Assembly: GCA_007133145.1 (NCBI GenBank)
Contig: SLNF01000029.1
Span: 1-7,282 of the forward strand
Direction of reading: 5' to 3'
Source: Nitriliruptorales bacterium
GTDB lineage: Bacteria > Actinomycetota > Nitriliruptoria > Euzebyales > Egibacteraceae
DNA: 7,282 nt
A program made the translations under genes and the position numbers. This document shows, piece by piece, positions 1-4,910 of the stretch (positions are counted from its first letter, which is position 1; each line of letters opens with the position of its first letter). The notes under the pieces were generated by a model. The model saw only the letters and a program-made list of their open reading frames with translations. It was not told where the DNA came from and ran no database searches.

Positions 1-25
1 CCCGGGACGCCGCCGAGCGGGAGGA

Positions 26-1654
26 TCAGCCCTCGCGCAGTGAGCGGTAGCGCCGGATGAGGGCGTTGGTCGAGCTGTCGTGGACGAGCTCGGGCTCGGC
101 GACGGACTGCAACTCCGGGGAGATGCGGCCGGCGAGCACCTTGCCGAGCTCGACACCCCACTGGTCGAAGGAGTTGATGTCCCAGAGCACCCCCTGGGTG
201 AAGACCTTGTGCTCGTAGAGCGCGACGAGCTGGCCGAGGACACGCGGGGTGAGCGACGGCGCGAGGATCGTGCTCGAGGGGCGGTTGCCCGGGAAGGTGC
301 GGTGGGCGATGAGCTCCTCGGCGACGCCCTCGGCGGCGACCGCCGCAGCCGGCTTGCCGAACGCCAGCGCCTCGGACTGTGCGAAGAGGTTCGCTGCGAG
401 GAGGTCGTGGTGGAGCTGGTGGGGGTGGGTGGGCCTCGCGGTGCCGATGAAGTCACACGGCACGAGCTCGGTGCCCTGATGGAGCAGCTGGTAGAAGGCG
501 TGCTGGCCGTTGGTGCCCGGCTCCCCCCAGACGACCGGACCGGTGTGCCACCCCACCTGTTCGCCGTCGAGGGTCACGCGCTTGCCGTTGCTCTCCATGT
601 CGAGCTGCTGGAGGTAGGCAGGGAAGCGGGCGAGCTCCTCGCTGTAGGGCAGCACGGCATGGCTCGACGCCCCGAAGAAGTTGACGTACCAGACGCCGAT
701 GAGCCCGAGCAGGGCGGGCATGTTCGCCTCGAGCGGGGCGCTGCGGAAGTGCTCGTCCATGAGGTGGTAGCCCTCGAGGACCTCGGTGAAGCCCTCCGCG
801 CCGAGCGCGACCATGAGCGAGAGCCCGATCGCCGACGGCAAGGAGTAGCGGCCGCCGACCCAGTCCCAGAACTCGAACATGTTCGCGGCGTCGATGCCGA
901 AGGCCTCGACCTTCTCGGCCGCCGTCGACACCGCGACGAAGTGCGAGGCGACGGCGTCGTCGCCGAGCGTCGCGGTCAGCCAGTCCCTCGCGGTCGTGGC
1001 GTTCGTGAGCGTCTCGAGCGTCGTGAAGGTCTTCGAGCAGACGATGAAGAGGGTCTCGGCGGGGTCGAGGTCGCGCAGCGACTCGGTGACGTCGGTGCCG
1101 TCGATGTTCGAGATGAAGCGGAAGGTGAGCGAGCGGTCGCTGTGCGCCTTGAGCGCCTGGTAGGCCATCGCCGGGCCGAGGTCGGAGCCGCCGATGCCGA
1201 TGTTCACGACGTTGCGGATGGGCTTGCCGGTGTGCCCGGTCCACGAGCCGTTCCGCACGCGCTCGGCGAAGGAGGCCATGCGCCCGAGCACCCGGTGGAC
1301 CGCCGGCACGACGTTCTCACCGTCGACGGTGACCTCGGCGTCGGCGGGTGCCCGCAGCGCGGTGTGCAGCACCGCCCGGTCCTCGGTGACGTTGATGCGC
1401 TCACCGGCGAACATTGCGTCGATGCTGCCCGCCAGGTCGGCCCGGCGGGCGAGGGCCACGAGCAGGGACAGCGTCTCGTCGGTCAGGCGGTGCTTGGCAT
1501 AGTCGAGGTAGAGGTCGCCGACCTCGAGGGTGAGGCGCTCTCCGCGCTCGGGGTCCTCGGCGAAGAGGTCGGCGAGGTGGGTCTCGGCGATCGCGGCCTG
1601 GTGCCGCTCGAGGGCGGCCCACTCGTCGGTGGCGGTGAGGGGGGCTGCGTCCAC
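26..1654 (-). CDS. pgi: Glucose-6-phosphate isomerase
   Basis: This cytoplasmic enzyme interconverts glucose 6-phosphate and fructose 6-phosphate in glycolysis and gluconeogenesis. The 542-residue product matches the usual length of the long bacterial PGI family (about 550). Two SIS sugar-isomerase lobes are visible, with the glycine-rich phosphate-binding segment NIGIGGSDLGP at 151-161. Signature 1 is DWVGGRYSLPSAIG (264-277) and signature 2 is GVLWDINSFDQWGVELGK (488-505). The expected catalytic residues are present: Arg269, Glu354 in LDMESNGK, His385 in TNGQH and Lys505. The start is GTG at 1654, preceded by GAAGGAG (1660-1666) with a 5-nt spacer. The reading frame stays open much further upstream, but only across the neighbouring transpeptidase gene, and there is no other credible start in the 88-bp gap. 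The stop is TGA. The gene follows the transpeptidase on the same strand and may be cotranscribed with it; I see no clear promoter or terminator between them. No odd substitutions were noticed. Confidence 0.97.
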   Translation of the reverse strand: MDAAPLTATDEWAALERHQAAIAETHLADLFAEDPERGERLTLEVGDLYLDYAKHRLTDETLSLLVALARRADLAGSIDAMFAGERINVTEDRAVLHTALRAPADAEVTVDGENVVPAVHRVLGRMASFAERVRNGSWTGHTGKPIRNVVNIGIGGSDLGPAMAYQALKAHSDRSLTFRFISNIDGTDVTESLRDLDPAETLFIVCSKTFTTLETLTNATTARDWLTATLGDDAVASHFVAVSTAAEKVEAFGIDAANMFEFWDWVGGRYSLPSAIGLSLMVALGAEGFTEVLEGYHLMDEHFRSAPLEANMPALLGLIGVWYVNFFGASSHAVLPYSEELARFPAYLQQLDMESNGKRVTLDGEQVGWHTGPVVWGEPGTNGQHAFYQLLHQGTELVPCDFIGTARPTHPHQLHHDLLAANLFAQSEALAFGKPAAAVAAEGVAEELIAHRTFPGNRPSSTILAPSLTPRVLGQLVALYEHKVFTQGVLWDINSFDQWGVELGKVLAGRISPELQSVAEPELVHDSSTNALIRRYRSLREG

Positions 1655-1659
1655 GTCGA

Positions 1660-1666
1660 CTCCTTC
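1660..1666 (-). promoter_or_regulatory. Ribosome binding site of pgi
   Basis: GAAGGAG lies 5 nt upstream of the GTG codon at 1654. It decides the start, because the open frame continues more than 500 bp upstream without a real alternative. Confidence 0.8.
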
Positions 1667-1742
1667 TCGGTCGGTGCCGTCCCCCCGATCATCGCGCGCC
1701 GTTCCTGCGTCCGCGAACGTGGCGCGGTTCCGCCGGGGCCGC

Positions 1743-3290
1743 CTACTCGCGGATCGACACGACCGTCGTGCCCTGCGGGATGCGGTCGTAGAGCTCGACG
1801 ACGTCAGGGTTGGAGAGCCGGACGCAGCCGTTGGAGGACGCCTGGCCGATCGAGCCGACGTTCGCCGTGCCGTGGAACCGGATGAGCGTGTCGCGTCCAC
1901 CGCTGTTCCAGTTGAGGGCCCGCACGCCGAGGGGGTTGTTCGGCCCGGGACCGATGACGTCGGGCATGTCCGCCCCCCAGCGGTCCGGCGCCGGGTTGTG
2001 CCAGGTCGGCATGTGGCGCTTCGCCCCGATGTGGAAGGTCCCCACCGGCGTGGGCTGGCCGCCGCTGCCGACCGCGACCGGCCAGTCCGCGACGATCTCC
2101 CCGTCGCGGTAGTGGTAGAGGCGGCGCTCGTTCTGGCGCACGAGGAGGACGTCGCGCAGGTCCTCGCCGGTGCGCTCGGGCGTGAGGGTCGCCACGGGCA
2201 GGTCAACCCCGTCGTGGCCGTCGTCGACCGCAGCGGTCACGGCCGAGGCGGCCGCTGCGCGATCGAGCTCGCGGCCCTCCGCGGCGTCGGTGAAGGCGAG
2301 CCAACCACCCGAGGGCGTCACGCTCGCGTCGACGGGGGCGACGTCGACCTCCTCGGCGATCTCGGCGAGTGTGGCCTCGACGGCCGCCGCGTCGAGGTCG
2401 ACGGGGACGAGGGGCCGCTGGGCGAGGGCGCCGGCGGGGTCGTGGCCGGCGGCGGCGCGCGCTGCGGCGTGCTCGAGGAGGGCCCCGAGGCGAGGCCGTG
2501 CGCCGAGGTCGGTGGCGGTGACCTCGCGGTCGGCCTCGCCGGCGCTGAGCGTGATGGGCGCGTCGAGGCGCTCGCGCACCGCGGCGTCGACGTCGGCCCG
2601 CAAGCGGGTGGCGTCGGCGCGGTCGAGGGCTGCGGGCAACTCCTCGACGCTGAGGTCGAAGGTCGCCGCGCCCTCGGCGACGGCCCTGCGCACCGCGGCT
2701 TCGCCGTCGGCGACGTCGAGCCGCTGTCCCGTCGTGTCGCCGACGACGACGGTCTCCTGCCCCGTCCAGACGAGGCTCGCCGAGGCCGGCTCGACGTCGA
2801 CGGCCGCGGCGATGTCGGCGAGCCACCCGGCGACGCGGTCCTCGTCGAGGCCGAGGTCGTCGGGCACCTCGGCCTCGGCCTCCGCACCGAACCAGCGCAG
2901 GGCGGCGAGCTGCCACACACCCGTCCGGCTCGCGGCCTCGGCGGCGGTCGCCACCGCCGCTTCGGCGTCGACGCCGCCGCCGAGCTCGCGGGCGGTCGTC
3001 GTCCACGCCCGGGTGCCGAGGCGGGCGGTGACCTCGGCGTCGAGACGGTCCTCGACCGACGCCGCGACGAGCGGCGTGGCCTCGCCGACGGGGAGCCCGC
3101 CGACGTCGACGCCCGCGACGGTCGCGCCGGGGAGCAGCCGCTCGCCAGCGCGGTGCTCCTGCGCCCACACCGCCGTGGCGATCGTCAGGGTCGCGCCGAG
3201 GGCGACGAGCACGAGGCCGGCCACGACCGCCCGGCGCGGGAGGGCGCGGAGACGCCCTACGAGACTGCGTACGGCTTCGATGACGCTCAC
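1743..3290 (-). CDS. Membrane-anchored L,D-transpeptidase (YkuD domain) with two peptidoglycan-binding-like modules
   Basis: This predicted extracytoplasmic enzyme cross-links peptidoglycan stem peptides (3-3 links) or attaches other amines, using a catalytic cysteine. The product has 515 residues. A short basic cytoplasmic tail (to RR20) is followed by one hydrophobic segment (about 21-43), which acts as a signal anchor or uncleaved signal. Two related modules of the PG_binding_4/VanW-associated type follow, roughly 50-215 and 240-370; compare TGQRLDVADGEAAVRRAV (187-204) with EGRELDRAAAASAVTAAV (338-355). The YkuD domain occupies about 380-515: TPVGTFHIG (414-422), HGT with His473, then SSNGCVRL with Cys489 and Arg491. 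Asn487 stands where many family members have His; from memory, Bacillus YkuD has Lys there, so activity is still expected. The GTG start at 3290 is the first in-frame start. Its ribosome site is mediocre (GGGGG, 4 nt upstream, followed by AAGG). The exact Ldt subgroup is not assigned. Confidence 0.9.
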   Translation of the reverse strand: MSVIEAVRSLVGRLRALPRRAVVAGLVLVALGATLTIATAVWAQEHRAGERLLPGATVAGVDVGGLPVGEATPLVAASVEDRLDAEVTARLGTRAWTTTARELGGGVDAEAAVATAAEAASRTGVWQLAALRWFGAEAEAEVPDDLGLDEDRVAGWLADIAAAVDVEPASASLVWTGQETVVVGDTTGQRLDVADGEAAVRRAVAEGAATFDLSVEELPAALDRADATRLRADVDAAVRERLDAPITLSAGEADREVTATDLGARPRLGALLEHAAARAAAGHDPAGALAQRPLVPVDLDAAAVEATLAEIAEEVDVAPVDASVTPSGGWLAFTDAAEGRELDRAAAASAVTAAVDDGHDGVDLPVATLTPERTGEDLRDVLLVRQNERRLYHYRDGEIVADWPVAVGSGGQPTPVGTFHIGAKRHMPTWHNPAPDRWGADMPDVIGPGPNNPLGVRALNWNSGGRDTLIRFHGTANVGSIGQASSNGCVRLSNPDVVELYDRIPQGTTVVSIRE

Positions 3291-3321
3291 CCTTCCCCCG
3301 CGCGGTCCCGGAGTCGGGACA

Positions 3322-3354
3322 CGGACGGTGCACGGTAACGTGACCGGACGGTGC
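3322..3354. promoter_or_regulatory. Operator-like cluster: palindrome flanked by a 10-bp direct repeat
   Basis: CGGACGGTGC occurs exactly at 3322-3331 and again at 3345-3354. Between them (3333-3346) is the imperfect palindrome CGGTAACGTGACCG, with one mismatched pair; it also reads as two abutting GTnAC boxes. The cluster lies 32-64 bp upstream of the transpeptidase start and overlaps its candidate -10 element, a natural place for a repressor. No regulator can be named. Confidence 0.3.
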
Positions 3355-3360
3355 CGTCGA
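3332..3360 (-). promoter_or_regulatory. Candidate promoter of the L,D-transpeptidase gene
   Basis: On the minus strand TCGACG (3360-3355; 4 of 6 match to TTGACA) is followed after exactly 17 bp by TACCGT (3337-3332; TAnnnT type). The predicted transcript would start near 3325, leaving a leader of about 35 nt before the GTG at 3290. The site lies downstream of the hairpin that ends the preceding gene, consistent with independent transcription. It matches the candidate pfk promoter at 21 of 29 positions. This is inference from motif spacing only. Confidence 0.35.
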
Positions 3361-3439
3361 GTCCTCCGGGACGTCCCTGAGCGCGGTGCGCGTGGAGCGC
3401 ACGGGCGGTTGGCGCTGAGGGTGCCCCGTGGCTCATGTC

Positions 3440-3465
3440 GCGCTCGGCGCGGGAGCGCCGCGCGC
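3440..3465 (-). terminator. Strong GC hairpin, probable terminator of the CNNM/CorC gene
   Basis: Read on the minus strand, the 26-nt segment folds into an 11-position stem (10 G-C pairs and one G-A mismatch) closed by a TCCC tetraloop. It begins 58 bp past the TAG of the CNNM gene and precedes the candidate transpeptidase promoter. No T-run follows, so it would be the GC-only kind of terminator often proposed for actinobacteria. It could instead be only an mRNA-stabilising structure. Confidence 0.4.
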
Positions 3466-3523
3466 CCGCCCGCCTGCCGTTCGCGACCGGTCCCGCTCCC
3501 GGCGGTCGGGCAGGGGCGCCCCG

Positions 3524-4789
3524 CTACGGGGTCGTGTCGGGAGGTTGTGCGGTGACGCGCAGACGCTCGATGGCGTTGCCGCGGACGGACTCGACCTCGA
3601 GGCGCCAGCCCGCCACCTGCACCGCGTCCCCGGGTTCGGCGAGGCGCCCGAGACGCTCGAGCACGAGGCCGGCCACCGTCGAGTAGGGCCCCTCGGGCAG
3701 GACGACGCCGAGGTCGGCGAGGTCGTGGACGGGCGTGGTGCCGAGTACGGCGTAGGTGCCGTCCCCGCGGGGCTCCGCGCCGTGGCGGGGCGGCTCGCCC
3801 TCGTCCCAGATCTCCCCGACGAGCTCCTCGAGGAGGTCCTCGACGGTGACGATCCCCTCGGTGCCGCCGTGCTCGGCGACGACGATCGCGAGGTGCTGGC
3901 GTTGGCGCTGCAACGCGCGCAGGGCGTCGAGGGCGCCGAGGCTCTCGGGCAGGAACACCGACTCGAGGGCGTGCGCCACGACGGGGCCTTCCGCGCCGAT
4001 GAGCGCGCGGAGGTGCACGGTGCCACGCACGTCGTCGAGGTCCTCGCCTCGCACCGGCGCGCGCGAGTGCCCCGCCTCGGCGAGGGTGAGCGCCGCGGAG
4101 GCGGCGGGCAGGTCCGCCGGCAGGGCGACGACCTCGTTGCGTGGACGCAGGATCGTGCGCAGCGGGCGGTCGGCGAAGTCGAAGGCGTCGTGGATGATCT
4201 CGCGCTCCTTGGCCGAGAGCTCCGGCTGCCGCGCGACCATCTCGCGTAGCTCCTCGGCGCTGATCTCCTTCGCGCCGCGGCGGGGGTCACCGCCGAGGAG
4301 GCGCACGAGCCCGTCGCTGGCCGCGCCGAGGGTCCACACCGCCGGACGCGCGAGGGTCGCGAGGAGGTCGATCGGCCGAGCGGCCCACAGCGCCCAACCC
4401 TCGCTGCGCTGCAGCGCGAGGCGCTTGGGGGCGAGCTCGCCGACGACGAGTGTCACGGAGGTGAGCACGACGGTGACGAGCGCCACCGCGGTCGGCCGCG
4501 CGGCGCCGCCGAGCGCCCCGAGGGGCTCGACGAGTGGCTCGGCGAGCGTCACCGCGGCGGTGGCCGAGGCGAGGAACCCCGTGAGGGTGATGCCGATCTG
4601 AATCGTAGCGAGGAAGCGGTTGGGCTCGGCGGTCAACCGCGCGAGCGCAGCGCCGGCCCGTCCGCGCTCCCCGAGACGCTGACGCTGGTCCTCCCGTAGG
4701 CTGATGAGCGCGATCTCGCTGCCCGAGAGCAGCCCGTTGAGCAGGATGAGCACGGCGATGAGGCCGAGCTGGGTCGAGAGGTCATCCAT
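3524..4789 (-). CDS. CNNM/CBS/CorC-HlyC family membrane protein
   Basis: This 421-residue protein has the standard architecture of the family often labelled 'hemolysin family', TlyC-like or CorC/MgtE-associated, whose characterised members are linked to Mg2+ or other divalent-cation efflux. The N-terminal CNNM (DUF21) transmembrane domain (about 1-190) has hydrophobic segments near 7-30, 60-82, 100-118 and 135-158. It includes the family signatures SGSEIALISLR (22-32) and VGELAPKRLAL (116-126). Two CBS nucleotide-binding domains follow (about 205-265 and 270-328), the second ending in GGTEGIVTVEDLLEELVGEI (308-327). The C-terminal CorC/HlyC domain spans about 345-415 (TTPVHDL, YSTVAGLVLERL). 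The ATG start at 4789 has AGGGAG 5 nt upstream (4795-4800). Despite the common name there is no reason to expect a toxin; ion transport is inferred from family. It is divergent from pfk and the first of the three minus-strand genes. Confidence 0.93.
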   Translation of the reverse strand: MDDLSTQLGLIAVLILLNGLLSGSEIALISLREDQRQRLGERGRAGAALARLTAEPNRFLATIQIGITLTGFLASATAAVTLAEPLVEPLGALGGAARPTAVALVTVVLTSVTLVVGELAPKRLALQRSEGWALWAARPIDLLATLARPAVWTLGAASDGLVRLLGGDPRRGAKEISAEELREMVARQPELSAKEREIIHDAFDFADRPLRTILRPRNEVVALPADLPAASAALTLAEAGHSRAPVRGEDLDDVRGTVHLRALIGAEGPVVAHALESVFLPESLGALDALRALQRQRQHLAIVVAEHGGTEGIVTVEDLLEELVGEIWDEGEPPRHGAEPRGDGTYAVLGTTPVHDLADLGVVLPEGPYSTVAGLVLERLGRLAEPGDAVQVAGWRLEVESVRGNAIERLRVTAQPPDTTP

Positions 4790-4812
4790 TGCCGCTCCCT
4801 TGCCATGAGCCG

Positions 4813-4841
4813 CCGACGGCAGCGTAGTGGCCCGTTACGGT
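4813..4841 (+). promoter_or_regulatory. Candidate promoter of pfk
   Basis: CCGACG (4813-4818) is followed after 17 bp by TACGGT (4836-4841), a TAnnnT-type -10. The -35 matches TTGACA only at its GAC core, so the call rests mainly on the ungapped 21/29 match to the candidate transpeptidase promoter. The predicted leader would be about 63 nt. Confidence 0.3.
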
Positions 4842-4896
4842 GACGGCGGTGATGACGTCGCGGGTGACGGTGTCGCGCGGACGACGACGGCGGCAC

Positions 4897-4905
4897 AGGA
4901 GGAGG
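4897..4905 (+). promoter_or_regulatory. Ribosome binding site of pfk
   Basis: AGGAGGAGG ends 5 nt before the GTG at 4911. This selects 4911 over the upstream in-frame GTG at 4827, which has no such site and would add 28 low-complexity residues before the first conserved strand. Confidence 0.85.
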
Positions 4906-4910
4906 CAGCG

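Larger units (their letters stand above)
3291..3523. other. 233-bp intergenic region between CNNM and transpeptidase genes
   Basis: I see no credible gene here; frames open across it are extensions of antisense shadows. It contains the hairpin at 3440-3465, the operator-like cluster at 3322-3354 and the candidate promoter at 3332-3360. Immediately at the CNNM stop there is a second small inverted repeat, CCCCG-TAG-CGGGG on the minus strand, which wraps the stop codon and runs into GGGGCGCCCC. Its role, if any, is unclear. Confidence 0.6.
4790..4910. promoter_or_regulatory. Divergent intergenic region between CNNM gene and pfk
   Basis: These 121 bp must hold the start signals for both divergent genes. 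Besides the candidate pfk promoter it contains a near-perfect 15-nt inverted repeat, CCGTTAC-G-GTGACGG (4832-4846), with one mismatched pair. GGTGACGG occurs twice, at 4839-4846 and 4863-4870. For the minus-strand gene, TACGCT (4826-4821) is a possible -10, but I find no good -35 for it. The frame of pfk is open across part of this region (from GTG 4827), but I treat that as non-coding. Confidence 0.5.

Noticed and set aside
1655..1742. Terminator or promoter between the transpeptidase and pgi
   Set aside because: Only weak 4-5 bp inverted repeats (for example CGTTC/GAACG) and no convincing -35/-10 pair are visible.
1821..1832. Asn in place of His in the transpeptidase SHGC motif as a sign of inactivity
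   Set aside because: Family members such as Bacillus YkuD also lack this His (Lys there, from memory), and His473, Cys489 and Arg491 are all present.
80..1885. Long plus-strand open frame (about 600 codons) antisense to pgi
   Set aside because: It is the antisense shadow of a high-GC coding gene: its composition is Glu/Arg/Val/Gly-rich low complexity, it has no recognisable domain, and pgi on the other strand is unambiguous.
1655..2206. N-terminal extension of pgi implied by the open frame reaching 2206
   Set aside because: It would overlap the transpeptidase gene, encodes Arg/Ser/Thr-rich shadow sequence, and the GTG at 1654 has an excellent ribosome site and gives the normal family length.
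1530..3338. Long plus-strand open frame (about 600 codons) antisense to the transpeptidase
   Set aside because: It is a shadow frame with repetitive Arg/Gly/Asp-rich sequence; the opposite strand encodes a complete YkuD protein with catalytic motif and membrane anchor.
4827..4910. 28-residue N-terminal extension of pfk from the upstream GTG
   Set aside because: There is no Shine-Dalgarno sequence at 4827, the added residues are unlike PFK, and it would run over the likely promoter; GTG 4911 has AGGAGG at ideal spacing.
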